Source: Zwartia panacis (lineage in GTDB: Bacteria > Pseudomonadota > Gammaproteobacteria > Burkholderiales > Burkholderiaceae_B). Taken from it: a DNA stretch of 64,000 bases. The first letter of the stretch is position 1. Each line of letters starts with the position of its first letter. Shown here one piece after another: positions 43,076 through 51,817 of the stretch. Both the position numbers and the translations under genes were made by a program. The notes under the pieces are model-generated. The model saw only the letters and a list, made by a program, of their open reading frames with translations, was not told the DNA's origin and searched no databases. Location of the stretch: the NCBI RefSeq assembly GCF_030410395.1, contig NZ_JAUHHF010000003.1:124001-188000 (forward strand), written 5' to 3'.

Positions 43076-44068
43076 TCAATCCAACGTAATATTTGCCTCT
43101 GCAATGATCTTGGCCCAGCGCTCACGCTCCTCAGCTGCGTATTTTGTGAATTCCTGTGAGGTGCCGCCGATCGTAATGGCGCCCCTGTTCAAGAACTCCT
43201 CTTTAAACTGAGGATCGTTCAGGATCTTGACTGTTTCTGCATTGAGCTTAGCGACGATATCTGGTGGCGTACCTTTGGGAGCAAACAAGCCAAACCAGCC
43301 ACTGACATCAAAGCCTGGCAAGCCAGCCTCGGCAAGCGTTGGTACGTCAGGCAAGAGCGGTGAACGCGTTGCGGACGTGACACCTAGAGCCGTTAGCTTT
43401 CCTGATTTAATCAAGGACAAACAAACTGGCAGGTTACAGAACATCATTTCAACGCGACCGCCAATAATGTCGTTAATCACTGGCGTTGTGCCCTTATAGG
43501 GGATGTGCACCATCTCTACACCGGCCATCTTCTTATAAATCTCACCGGACAAATGCATACTACCGCCCGCACCGCTTGATCCGTAATTAAAGCTCTTCTG
43601 CTTTTGGAGTGCGAGGAGCTCTTTAAGATTCTTGGCAGGCACATGCGATCCCACGACCAGTACGTTGGGCACGCTAATCAGATTCGTGATACCAACAAAG
43701 TCACGTTGCGGATCATATTTAATGTTTTTATGTAGCAACACGTTGATCGAGCCAATGCTTGTCGCACCCACCAATAGGGTATAGCCGTCTGGAGGTGCCG
43801 AGGCAACAAAGGCTGCGCCAATATTGCCGTCTGCACCCGTTTTATTTTCTGCGACAACGGGTTGGCCCAAAGCAATAGAGAGTTTATTAGCGACAGTACG
43901 CGTCAAAATATCCGTGAGCGTACCCGCTGCAAAGGGCGCAACAATCGTGATGGGTTTATTTGGGTAGTTGGCGGCTTGCGCTTGCGCAAACGAATGTGGC
44001 AGTAAAGCCAGTGCGGTCAGGCTGCTCAAGCCCACCGTACGGAGCGTTGTAAAGAGGTTTTTTTTCAT
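43076..44068 (-). CDS. TctC/Bug-family periplasmic solute receptor
   Basis: 330 residues from MKKNLFTTLRTVG (44068), with GGGAGA upstream, giving a signal peptide ending AQAAN. PITIVAPFAAGTLTDILTRT, VENKTGADGNIGAAF, YGSSGAGGSMHLSGEIYKKM and HIPYKGTTPVINDIIGGRVE mark the family. The carboxylate loop PFAAGTLTD departs from PGGGxD. Its last 155 bases are repeated at 40780-40934. An amine oxidase gene follows, so an amino acid or amine-acid ligand is conceivable. Confidence 0.93.
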   Translation of the reverse strand: MKKNLFTTLRTVGLSSLTALALLPHSFAQAQAANYPNKPITIVAPFAAGTLTDILTRTVANKLSIALGQPVVAENKTGADGNIGAAFVASAPPDGYTLLVGATSIGSINVLLHKNIKYDPQRDFVGITNLISVPNVLVVGSHVPAKNLKELLALQKQKSFNYGSSGAGGSMHLSGEIYKKMAGVEMVHIPYKGTTPVINDIIGGRVEMMFCNLPVCLSLIKSGKLTALGVTSATRSPLLPDVPTLAEAGLPGFDVSGWFGLFAPKGTPPDIVAKLNAETVKILNDPQFKEEFLNRGAITIGGTSQEFTKYAAEERERWAKIIAEANITLD

Positions 44069-44218
44069 GTTGATCTCCCGTTCAATTTTTATAAAAGATG
44101 AGTGAACTTTTTTACAAAGTTTATATAACTTTGACACCCTCTTCCTTTCCTGAGATCTTACTTCCAAGTTGGGGCAATTTCCTAAAATTTTGAATAACAA
44201 ATACCGATAAAATTGCTT

Positions 44219-44764
44219 ATGGATATCTATTACCTACCCGGGCGAGGCGGTCGGCTTGAAACAGGCCTAGGCGAAGCACTTCTCTCACGGGGGCTGAACC
44301 TCTCCGGGAGAGAAACCCTTGGTGCTTTCGCGAAACTCAGCTTTTCGGAACAAATCGAGCACGTTGCGCAAGATCTCAAGACACACTTTTGGCACGAAAA
44401 CGCCTTGGTCGTCGCCAACTCTTTTGGAGCTTATCTTTTTTTGCATGCTCAGACATTAATGCCCCCCTTCCCAGGAAGAGTGCTTTTACTCTCCCCGATC
44501 GTGGGAGAGTTTGCAAATAGTGAATCACAAACTTTTTTCGTCCCACCCAGAGCGCGACAACTTATGGAGTTGGTTCAGGCCGGTAAATACCATGCCGTCA
44601 AACAATGCGAAATCCATGTGGGCGAACTTGACTGGCAAAGCAATCCCGAAAATGTCCAAGCTCTAGCCACACACATGACATGGGACGTCACGGTCGTCCC
44701 TCAGGCGGGACACATGCTGCCTAAAGCCTATGTTGGAGAATTGCTGGATCGATGGATTGGTTGA
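44219..44764 (+). CDS. Small alpha/beta hydrolase (RBBP9/YdeN-like)
   Basis: 181 residues from the ATG at 44219. YYLPGRGGRLETGLGE is the N-terminal loop, ALVVANSFGAYLFLHAQ has the nucleophilic Ser, and VPQAGHMLPKAYVGELLDRW the catalytic His. The size and pattern match the small serine hydrolases of the RBBP9 group. No partner genes are evident. Confidence 0.75.
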   Translation: MDIYYLPGRGGRLETGLGEALLSRGLNLSGRETLGAFAKLSFSEQIEHVAQDLKTHFWHENALVVANSFGAYLFLHAQTLMPPFPGRVLLLSPIVGEFANSESQTFFVPPRARQLMELVQAGKYHAVKQCEIHVGELDWQSNPENVQALATHMTWDVTVVPQAGHMLPKAYVGELLDRWIG

Positions 44765-44788
44765 CATAAAAAACGTGATGCCTAAACC

Positions 44789-45172
44789 TCAGCGGCGCCA
44801 CCCCGCAGTCATAAACCGATCAATCCGCCCATCCTTGCAAAACGCATAGCCCCAAATCAACTGACGTCTGATCGGATTCGGCCCCACAGACTCAAACAAG
44901 TGCACAGTCTCGTCAGGCTGTAGCCCATCGCGAAACTCGACCCACAAGGCATTTAAATGTCCAAACGGGAAATTCGGAGCAGCCCCCATTGGATCCATCA
45001 CCATATTGGTTTGCTCGATCTCGGGAATCGTCATCTTCCTGATCAAGGCATCTTCTTTTAGGACAAACTCTTTAGCCTTGGCGCGTTGCCCACTAACAGC
45101 CTCAGCATCTTTCTTTTTGAAAATCTCAACAATCTTGAAACCGATTGCGACTGGCCATAATGACCAGCACAA
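44789..45172 (-). CDS. Hypothetical protein with N-terminal membrane segment
   Basis: About 127 residues from a TTG at 45172. The hydrophobic stretch LCWSLWPVAIGFKIVEIF at the start continues upstream in frame (to a stop at the HNH gene), so a rarer upstream start is possible. The remainder (KKKDAEAVSGQRAKAKEFVL, then FPFGHLNALWVEFRDGL) is soluble and of no family I recognise. It follows the HNH gene closely on the same strand. Confidence 0.55.
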   Translation of the reverse strand: MCWSLWPVAIGFKIVEIFKKKDAEAVSGQRAKAKEFVLKEDALIRKMTIPEIEQTNMVMDPMGAAPNFPFGHLNALWVEFRDGLQPDETVHLFESVGPNPIRRQLIWGYAFCKDGRIDRFMTAGWRR

Positions 45173-45195
45173 TCCTAAAATACAAATATCGATCT

Positions 45196-46212
45196 TTAGT
45201 GCATTTCATCCTTCTCTTTAGGCTCCCACGTATGAAACAACCGAGCTAGCGCCCGATTATGAAAATCACTTAAGAACCTTCTCCGAGCACTCACAGTCGC
45301 CCCTGTTTGGTTCATAAGCATCTCCCGCAAAGGATGATGACTAGCGATCAAAAAATTGTTTCTAGTCTCCAATCTCTCTAACAAGGCAATCGTAGGGATT
45401 CGCGCAAACTTCCCACCTACACCTGCATTACAGTCGGCGCATGCAAGTACTAGGTTCCAAACACCGTCGATGAGCTCAAACGATTTCTCTCGACTCAAAA
45501 CATGCGGAAAGAAGTGATCCACTTCGGTTTCGCGACCAGTCGTGATATCAATCTCACGACGACAATAAAAGCATTTACCCTTCTGGTAGCCGTTTAACGC
45601 ACCTCGAGCACTGGTAACGGTTTTTCTGCGGTTCGTGCGGTCAAAGGTAAACAACATGCTCTGCTCGGCATCGTGCTTGATATCAATCAGATGAGGTGCC
45701 ACGCCCATACCCCAAGCCGTTTCAACAAGATTCCACCGAGACTCGACCTCGACTCCTAGATTCTGCGTATGAGTTCCCTCCATCAACGCAGAAAACTCAT
45801 CCGTGATACGGATTCCGTTGTTACTGGCACGCTCGTCGATAAAGAAGCGTTTTTGTGTATCTCCTGCCCCCACGACATGGAAAGCATCGATCACGTTTAC
45901 AAAGCCTCGACGAACGGTCTCTTCGACTAGTTTTGTCTGGTTTGGATCCTCCACCCCATACCGACGGCAAGCCTCTAAATATTGGCTCGACGCTGACACT
46001 GCTTGCTTGGGTGCAAGCTTGAGATGCGTAACGATATGCTGGGCAAAGGTTGGAGCAAGGTCTGACAGCTTAATTAGCTGACCCGCCTGAGGGTTAAGCT
46101 CTAAGAGAGACTTCGCTAACGCGAATTTGTACGAAGCGGAGTTTCTCCCGAATAAAATAATCCCTCGCCAGTAGTCTTCGAGTGTTGGAGCGATGGTGAT
46201 AAAAGGTTGCAT
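45196..46212 (-). CDS. HNH endonuclease domain protein
   Basis: About 338 residues from MQPFITIAPTLEDYW (46212); an ATG at 46251 lies inside a palindrome and was rejected. The HNH motif is at the C-terminal half: KCFYCRREID with the first Cys pair, EVDHFFPHVLSREKS with the Asp-His, and NLVLACADCNAGVGGK with the second Cys pair and Asn. The first ~210 residues are of unknown fold. It may be a restriction or defence nuclease; it is divergent from a methyltransferase gene. Confidence 0.85.
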   Translation of the reverse strand: MQPFITIAPTLEDYWRGIILFGRNSASYKFALAKSLLELNPQAGQLIKLSDLAPTFAQHIVTHLKLAPKQAVSASSQYLEACRRYGVEDPNQTKLVEETVRRGFVNVIDAFHVVGAGDTQKRFFIDERASNNGIRITDEFSALMEGTHTQNLGVEVESRWNLVETAWGMGVAPHLIDIKHDAEQSMLFTFDRTNRRKTVTSARGALNGYQKGKCFYCRREIDITTGRETEVDHFFPHVLSREKSFELIDGVWNLVLACADCNAGVGGKFARIPTIALLERLETRNNFLIASHHPLREMLMNQTGATVSARRRFLSDFHNRALARLFHTWEPKEKDEMH

Positions 46213-46223
46213 GAGCCTGAAGC

Positions 46224-46259
46224 GGTAACATTTGTAACTAACATGTTTCAAATGTAACC
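46224..46259. promoter_or_regulatory. Inverted repeat between HNH and methyltransferase genes
   Basis: GGTAACATTTG (46224-46234) faces CAAATGTAACC (46249-46259), 11-bp arms with one mismatch, around a 14-base spacer containing AACATGTT. It fills the gap between the divergent starts at 46212 and 46296 and could control both genes. Confidence 0.5.
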
Positions 46260-46295
46260 AAATTCTGGCTGGCTGGCTAAGTCCTTGGAGTATTT

Positions 46296-46907
46296 ATGGC
46301 AGGCGTTCCTTACTACGATGTGCATGCTCAGCAGTTAACTGAGCAATATGAGTCTTTGGAGGCTCACGCTGTGCACCACTGGCTCTTGGATTTATTACCA
46401 ACTCGCGATAAGGCAATGGCGCTGGATGTGGGGGCTGGCTCTGGCCGAGATGCGGCTTGGCTGGCCGATCGTGGATTTAACGTATGGGCGGTTGAGCCTT
46501 CTGCGGGGATGCGTCAAGAGGCGCAAAAGCTTCATAGCGGAGCTGCTATCACTTGGCTTGACGATCAATTACCTAGTCTTGAAAACACGCTCTCGCATGC
46601 GGCTACCCAAGGTGTTTCTTTTGACTTTATTTTGCTGAGCGCGGTTTGGATGCATCTGGCGCCAGCGCTCAGGCCAAAGGCCTTTGAAAACCTCATGCAT
46701 TTGCTTGCCGCAGAAGGAGTACTGGCCGTGACCTTGCGCTGCGGACCTGCACCTGTCGAACGTGAAATGTACGAGGTCTCTGAACAAGAAATTCGCCAAC
46801 TATCAGAGAAATACGGAGCGACCGTACTGAGATGTATCTCAGCACCTGATCAAAGTGGTCGCCCAGAAGTTAGTTGGATTCAGATGGCTTTACGAAAAGA
46901 CTCGTGA
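46296..46907 (+). CDS. Class I SAM-dependent methyltransferase
   Basis: 203 residues with GGAG six bases before the ATG. Motif I is ALDVGAGSGRDAAWLADRG, followed by VWAVEPSAGM (acidic loop, Glu), FDFILLSAVWMHL (motif IV region) and LAAEGVLAVTLRCG. No target-recognition or DNA-methylase NPPY/DPPY motif is present, so it is a small-molecule or protein methylase, not the modification partner of the neighbouring HNH nuclease. Confidence 0.88.
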   Translation: MAGVPYYDVHAQQLTEQYESLEAHAVHHWLLDLLPTRDKAMALDVGAGSGRDAAWLADRGFNVWAVEPSAGMRQEAQKLHSGAAITWLDDQLPSLENTLSHAATQGVSFDFILLSAVWMHLAPALRPKAFENLMHLLAAEGVLAVTLRCGPAPVEREMYEVSEQEIRQLSEKYGATVLRCISAPDQSGRPEVSWIQMALRKDS

Positions 46908-46913
46908 CACTTA

Positions 46914-47231
46914 TCACCCAAAAATATTAAACATCCCCAGTAAGCTCATCGCACCTAATTGCATCTTCACATACAGTTTCATCTTTTGATCCATCGACTG
47001 CTGGATCTCGGTTGTTTTAAGTTTCAACGCTTCGATCTCTTTTTCTAGCCGTTTAATCGCCTGAGCATGCTCTTGCTCCAGTGCGTTCTGCTCAAGATGT
47101 ATAGGTTGTGGATCAATGGCAGCAGCAGTTGCAAACTTTGTCGCGGGCGCTGTTTCTGTGGATGATCTGGTGGAGACTTTAGTTGCGGATTTGGTTTTTG
47201 GAGCAGGTTTCTTTGTTTCTGTGTTTTGCAT
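46914..47231 (-). CDS. Hypothetical protein, disordered N terminus and coiled coil
   Basis: 105 residues. The first ~45 are Lys/Thr/Ala/Pro-rich and probably disordered. EQNALEQEHAQAIKRLEKEI and the following residues to ~85 have heptad character, and the end (KMQLGAMSLLGMFNIFG) is hydrophobic. It may be a membrane-tethered coiled coil. No family recognised; convergent with the methyltransferase gene, six bases apart. Confidence 0.6.
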   Translation of the reverse strand: MQNTETKKPAPKTKSATKVSTRSSTETAPATKFATAAAIDPQPIHLEQNALEQEHAQAIKRLEKEIEALKLKTTEIQQSMDQKMKLYVKMQLGAMSLLGMFNIFG

Positions 47232-47325
47232 AGGGATGTTCAGTGTTGGTTAGGGCTGAACATGGTATGCAGAGGGGACTTCTTTCGGAGAGTGATTTCA
47301 CGCGCTTATCCAGTGCGACTGATAC

Positions 47326-48831
47326 TTATAGTATCCGTCCGGTAAACGCGCTCCACAGGCGCACCATGGCATAGGTATCAAGCTTGCAATAGTCAAGCAG
47401 CTGTCGCTCGATCTCGGCTTTGCGTGCGGTTGTTGTGTAGGGTGCGATGGCTTCAGCAAAGGCGTCCATGGCCATGCCGCCGTCTTGGACGCCTTCGAGT
47501 TTTTCGTAATTAAGCTCTGGGGGTGGACAGAGTGCGGGCAAGACGGCTTTGATGCTCCAGCTACCCTGTTGGCTGGGATGGTAGTAATGCTCCCGTGCGA
47601 TAGGCAATAGATCGACCACGCGTGCATTGAGCGCGAGCAAATCTTGGGAGAGTTGCGGAAATCTCTCGGCGAGCTCGCGGATGCGGGTCATTTCAAAGCC
47701 TGCGTTGTACACAAAAATCGGGATGGGCTCGCGACAGGCTGCGATCAGGGCCTCGGCAAAGGCCTTAGAGGGATCGTTGCCGGAGAGGTCGATAAAGGCC
47801 TGCTCAGTAAGCTGTGTGTTGGACTGGCGATGAACGCTAAACTGAAACGGGATATGCTGATAGGGTCGCGTACCCGGCCAGATCGGCACGGCAAACGAGA
47901 TGGTTTCAAAATCCAGAAAATACGCCGGCAGCGTGTGCGCAGCCAGCGCCTGTGCTGCACTCGCTTGATCAAAATACGCCTCTTTCGCAAGAGTCGCATT
48001 TTTAACGCGCTGTTGTTTGTCGCTCAGCAAGTGATCAGGAACGTCACGTAGCTCTGTGATGCCCGTGTTTGCGATGAGCGTGGTCAAGCCTTTTTTCAAG
48101 GGCTTGGGTAGCCAGGCAATGGGGTGTTCAGCTTGAGGTTCTTGGCTCTGGCAGTGTGCGTAAAATCCGCAAGGATAAGGATCATGGCAGTGCTTGCTGG
48201 TCGTAATGGCGGGTGCCGTGGCTTGGGCGACGATGCTTTGCGCGGCTTCGATCCAACGTTCGACTTCTGCACCCCGGGCAAAGGCCTCGTCGGTCAGGTC
48301 GTTTTCTACGAGCAGGCCTTGATAGTCTCCGTCGCCGGGATAGGTCCAGGTGTTGTCAATATGTGCGAGTGCGATAGCGGTCAGGGGCACGCCTGCCGCG
48401 CGGGCGACAAAAGCTTGGATGGCAACGTCATCGCGGTGGTAGTCTTTGACGGAGGTCGAGGATTTGACCTCGACCATGCGCCAGGCGCGTAGGGGTTGGG
48501 ATTGGGGGTTTTGTACCGGCAGCATCACATCTGCAAACGCCATCGCCCCCTCGGCGGCAAAGCCGGCTTCAAAAATGGGATTTGGCGTGTCGAGCAGAGA
48601 CATGCTGAGTGAGAGCGCGGCATCAATGCCCTCGGCAAAGGGCTCGATGACCGTGCCCTGCCCTGTGGGGTCATACAGCTGCTGGGCAATCTCTCCGACT
48701 TGATGTCCAGTGTCAAAGTTTTTCTGGGAGGCCGCAGTGTCTGCGCGTAAGTCTGGGTGATGAACTTCGAGCCACACGCGCTTGGGGCACTGCCGATAGG
48801 GCATTAGTTTTGACTTGGACAGTGGGCGCAT
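47326..48831 (-). CDS. DUF2779 protein: Cas4/RecB-like nuclease plus RNase-H-like exonuclease domain
   Basis: 501 residues, GGAGA before the ATG. The start (SKSKLMPYRQCPKRVWLEVH) and MVEVKSSTSVKDYHRDDVAI are those of a RecB/Cas4 PD-(D/E)xK nuclease; KHCHDPYPCGFYAHC supplies the cysteines expected for an iron-sulfur cluster with the early Cys. The second half (AYFLDFETISFAVPIWPGTR and ARVVDLLPIAREHYY) is the DUF2779 domain, with a DEDD-like acidic pattern. A role in DNA processing or defence is likely. Its frame is open upstream, in phase with the truncated antitoxin at 48889, broken only by a TAG. Confidence 0.85.
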   Translation of the reverse strand: MRPLSKSKLMPYRQCPKRVWLEVHHPDLRADTAASQKNFDTGHQVGEIAQQLYDPTGQGTVIEPFAEGIDAALSLSMSLLDTPNPIFEAGFAAEGAMAFADVMLPVQNPQSQPLRAWRMVEVKSSTSVKDYHRDDVAIQAFVARAAGVPLTAIALAHIDNTWTYPGDGDYQGLLVENDLTDEAFARGAEVERWIEAAQSIVAQATAPAITTSKHCHDPYPCGFYAHCQSQEPQAEHPIAWLPKPLKKGLTTLIANTGITELRDVPDHLLSDKQQRVKNATLAKEAYFDQASAAQALAAHTLPAYFLDFETISFAVPIWPGTRPYQHIPFQFSVHRQSNTQLTEQAFIDLSGNDPSKAFAEALIAACREPIPIFVYNAGFEMTRIRELAERFPQLSQDLLALNARVVDLLPIAREHYYHPSQQGSWSIKAVLPALCPPPELNYEKLEGVQDGGMAMDAFAEAIAPYTTTARKAEIERQLLDYCKLDTYAMVRLWSAFTGRIL

Positions 48832-48888
48832 GGGTGTTCTCCGATACTGCTTTGATGACTTGCCAAGAGCACCGAATGCGAGACTGCT

Positions 48889-49089
48889 CTAGAGACTCTC
48901 ACGACCTAAGCCAGTATCGCGAGAGAGTTGAGACCTCCCTTTGGCACGCGCAATATTACCTAGCGCTTTGGCAAGAAACGCGGCATCATCTCCTGCTTCT
49001 TGCAGACAGGCTTCAAAATACATTGCCATGTCCTGTTCCGTTTTAAGGTACTCAGCGCTATCCCATTTGCGAACTTTGAGGGTGTTCAT
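48889..49089 (-). pseudogene. Truncated addiction-module antidote (CC2985/HigA-like)
   Basis: 66 residues. VRKWDSAEYLKTEQDMAMYF and LAKALGNIARAKGRSQLSRD match the start of the antidote family, whose usual continuation is GLSRESLYKAL with a further ~30 residues. Here a TAG follows GRESL, replacing the Tyr codon. In-frame codons after the stop (LAFGALGKSSKQY) still resemble the missing helix, and the frame continues into the DUF2779 ATG. No cognate RelE-type toxin is next to it. Confidence 0.7.
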
Positions 49090-49154
49090 TCGTTACACCT
49101 TAATTTTTTGTGCAGTTGCAATAGTTGCCATCCTCGGTGCAGTCAGTGCGGAGG

Positions 49155-49490
49155 CTATACTGCCGCCAATATTAAGTGTCCAACCTCTGCTTTGGTCGGA
49201 CGAATCTTTATTTCAATGTTGTAGCCTAATCGTGTCAGGCAATCCATCAGTTTGCGTTCAGACAGATTGGTGAAGTCGCCCCGCATCATGTCAGAGACCT
49301 TTGGTTGGGAAATGCCCATCCGCTTGGCTGCCTCCTGTTGTGTCAGGCCACGACTTTTCATGGCTTTTCTGATTTCAATCACCAAGCCCGTTTTAATCTT
49401 GAGCTTTTCAGCATCAACTAGGCCAAGATCAGCAAACACATTGGCAGAGCCATGATGCACTTCAACGCCGCTAACAAGTCGAGTTTTCAT
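49155..49490 (-). CDS. XRE-type antitoxin (HigA-like)
   Basis: 111 residues. The helix-turn-helix is MKSRGLTQQEAAKRMGISQP then KVSDMMRGDFTNLSERKLMD; the N-terminal ~35 residues (GVEVHHGSANVFADLGL) are the usual toxin-contact or start region. Its start overlaps the upstream toxin gene by four bases. It should neutralise that toxin and repress the shared promoter upstream of 49849. Confidence 0.88.
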   Translation of the reverse strand: MKTRLVSGVEVHHGSANVFADLGLVDAEKLKIKTGLVIEIRKAMKSRGLTQQEAAKRMGISQPKVSDMMRGDFTNLSERKLMDCLTRLGYNIEIKIRPTKAEVGHLILAAV

Positions 49491-49849
49491 TTCCGTAACT
49501 CCTTTACGTACGCTTCGGCAATTTTCAACCTGGCGTGGATGATGTCCATGTCCTCTTTCGGCGTGGAGATACCGCGCTTGCTCTTTTTTTGAAAGCAGTG
49601 AAGGACAAACACTGCTTCAGTAAACTTAACTGTGTAGACGGCGCGGTAGGTGCCGCCGATATCATCTTCCAGTACCTCAAGTACGCCTGCACCACCAAAG
49701 CCCTTAAGTATTTTGGCTGCATCATGCTTGTCGCCAACTTGAGCTAGCGACAAAGCAAAGCCGAAAATTCGCCTTACATCTGCAGGCAAATCCAACAAGT
49801 CTTTATAGCTGCTGCCGATCCATTCGAGCGGTTTTTCTTTCGTAGACAT
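49487..49849 (-). CDS. RelE/HigB-like toxin (phage Gp49 family)
   Basis: 120 residues. PLEWIGSSYKDLLDLPADVR, then LKGFGGAGVLEVLEDDIGGT, YRAVYTVKFTEAVFVLHCFQ and KKSKRGISTPKEDMDIIHAR follow the Gp49/DUF891 pattern, whose Lys and Arg near FQKKS contact RNA. Members cleave mRNA on ribosomes. Toxin-first order with a downstream XRE antitoxin is the HigBA arrangement. Confidence 0.88.
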   Translation of the reverse strand: MSTKEKPLEWIGSSYKDLLDLPADVRRIFGFALSLAQVGDKHDAAKILKGFGGAGVLEVLEDDIGGTYRAVYTVKFTEAVFVLHCFQKKSKRGISTPKEDMDIIHARLKIAEAYVKELRK

Positions 49850-49981
49850 GACTAAATATATATGAAATGGTATAAAAAGTCAATCAAAGATGTCGCCTTC
49901 TCAGACGATATTCATGACCGCATGTCCCTATTCATGCGCGTAAATACGTTATGTTGTGATCTATCCAAAGAGGAGTCCGCT

Positions 49982-51646
49982 ATGGCTGTCCTTTACCCTT
50001 CCCTGCCGCCGGCGATACCGATCAATGGCTTACAACGCGAGGTTGATGTGCTGCGGATGCTTGAGCAATCACTCTCCCAAGGGTATGAGATTTTTCATAG
50101 TGTGCCGTGGCATTCGGTGCACGAGGGGCGTGACCGGCATGGTGAGATTGATTTGGTGGTGCTGGGGCCGACGGGCAATATCATGTTGCTGGAAATCAAG
50201 TCCGGTACGTTGAAACTGATCGACGGGGTGATGTTCAAGCTCTACAAGGATGGCAGCAAGGACGTGGGGCGGCAGCTTAGGGTTCAGCACGCCGCGATGG
50301 TCAGTCGCTTGCAGCAAGCGGGCCTGCGCGCGGTAGTCACTAATTGTCTGGTGTTGCCGGACTTTAGGGTAGAGGGGCAGCACGTTTTGAGCATCCCGCC
50401 TGAGCGGATTGTCGATGCGACGGGGTTTGCGCAGCTGGGTTCTTATGTGATGGAGGCGCTTTCTAGTGGTGGTGGAAGTGCTGGAGGGAGTAGCTTGATT
50501 AAAGCTGAGCCTAGTCCGCTCACCGCACTACGGCAATTTCTCTGTAATGAGTTTAAAGTCACGCCCGATCTGCGAGTCTTGGGTGCGCAGCTGCGTCAGA
50601 CCACCCTGCGTCTGGCCGATGGTCTGGCGACCTGGGTGCCGCGAATCGATACGCCCTCGGGTGTCTTGAGGATCCAGGCGACGGCGGGCTCGGGTAAGAC
50701 GCAACTGGCCTTGCGTTTGTTACAAGATGCCGCCGCAACCTCTCAGCGCAGTCTCTATGTTTGTTACAACCGCGCGTTGGCAGATCACATCACGCAACTC
50801 GCCCCCACGCGCGCCCACGTCGCAAGTTTTCATGAACTCTGTGTGGACCATCACCGCAGGCATGTGGGTGAGCCGGATTTTGGCGCCCAGGGCTTGTACG
50901 ATCAGTTGAGTGCTGAGTACAAGGCAGCAGTCGAGGCGACTCCGGAGATGCAGGGTCGCTATCAACTGATCATCATCGACGAGGGGCAGGATTTTGAACC
51001 GGACTGGGTGGCGAGCTTGCTGCCGCAACTCTCGGAAGACGGTCGGATTTATTTACTCGAGGATGCAGCACAACGCCTCTATCCGCGCGAAGAGTTTGAT
51101 CTGTCGGATGTGGTGACAGTCCACTGCCAGGACAATTTCCGTACTCCCCGCCAAATCTGCCAGGTCCTCAACGCGCTCAAGCTCTCGCAAGCACCGATCG
51201 AAGCGCGCTCGGCCTATGAGGGCGAGGTGCCCAATTTTCACACCTACACGACCGAGGCGCAGCTGCGACGCCAAACTGAAACCGCGGTGAAACATCTACT
51301 GTCGCTCGGTATCGCGCTCTCCGACATTGCCTTGGTGAGCTGGCGCGGACTGACGAACTCGGTCTTGATCCAGACCCCAGCCCTGGGGGACTGGTCGCTC
51401 AGACGCCCCACCGGTAAATACTCTAAGTCCGGGGACGCGCTCTGGACGGAGGGCGAGTTATTGGTGGATTCGGTCTATCGCTTCAAAGGCCAAAGCGCTG
51501 CCGGGATCGTGTTGACCGAGGTGGATTTTGCGGCGCTCGATGAGGGCGTGAAACGGAAATTGTTTGTGGGACTGACGCGAGCGCATATCGCAGCAGAGGT
51601 GGTGCTAACCGAACGTGCGGCTGGGGAGTTGATGGGAGTGTTGTAG
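49982..51646 (+). CDS. NERD-domain UvrD/Rep-like DNA helicase
   Basis: 554 residues from the ATG at 49982, with GAGGAG six bases upstream; a longer frame back to 49862 has no ribosome site. The NERD nuclease-like domain fills ~10-140 (REVDVLRMLEQ, GEIDLVVLGPTGNIMLLEIK). The superfamily I helicase core has Walker A RIQATAGSGKTQLALR (Lys239), Walker B IIIDEGQDFEPDW, and motifs V/VI DSVYRFKGQSAAGIV and KLFVGLTRAH. It is short for a UvrD, lacking large inserts. Such proteins are found in DNA repair and phage-defence contexts; the neighbours favour the latter. Confidence 0.88.
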   Translation: MAVLYPSLPPAIPINGLQREVDVLRMLEQSLSQGYEIFHSVPWHSVHEGRDRHGEIDLVVLGPTGNIMLLEIKSGTLKLIDGVMFKLYKDGSKDVGRQLRVQHAAMVSRLQQAGLRAVVTNCLVLPDFRVEGQHVLSIPPERIVDATGFAQLGSYVMEALSSGGGSAGGSSLIKAEPSPLTALRQFLCNEFKVTPDLRVLGAQLRQTTLRLADGLATWVPRIDTPSGVLRIQATAGSGKTQLALRLLQDAAATSQRSLYVCYNRALADHITQLAPTRAHVASFHELCVDHHRRHVGEPDFGAQGLYDQLSAEYKAAVEATPEMQGRYQLIIIDEGQDFEPDWVASLLPQLSEDGRIYLLEDAAQRLYPREEFDLSDVVTVHCQDNFRTPRQICQVLNALKLSQAPIEARSAYEGEVPNFHTYTTEAQLRRQTETAVKHLLSLGIALSDIALVSWRGLTNSVLIQTPALGDWSLRRPTGKYSKSGDALWTEGELLVDSVYRFKGQSAAGIVLTEVDFAALDEGVKRKLFVGLTRAHIAAEVVLTERAAGELMGVL

Positions 51647-51817
51647 GGGGACATGCAGAGGGGAAGACGGACATGTCACTATCGAGTAACAACCCGATAA
51701 CTTGTATGGATACAGAGTAAAAATCACCAAGTTCGCAGCAAAATTCTTGATTAGCGAACATCCACTGTCACAAGGACTCTAACCCGCTCTTGTTTCTGAG
51801 TCTTAGACAAAAACAAC

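Noticed and set aside
45196-46907. HNH nuclease plus methyltransferase as a restriction-modification pair
   Set aside because: The methyltransferase lacks the NPPY/DPPY catalytic motif and any target-recognition domain, so it does not look like a DNA methylase.
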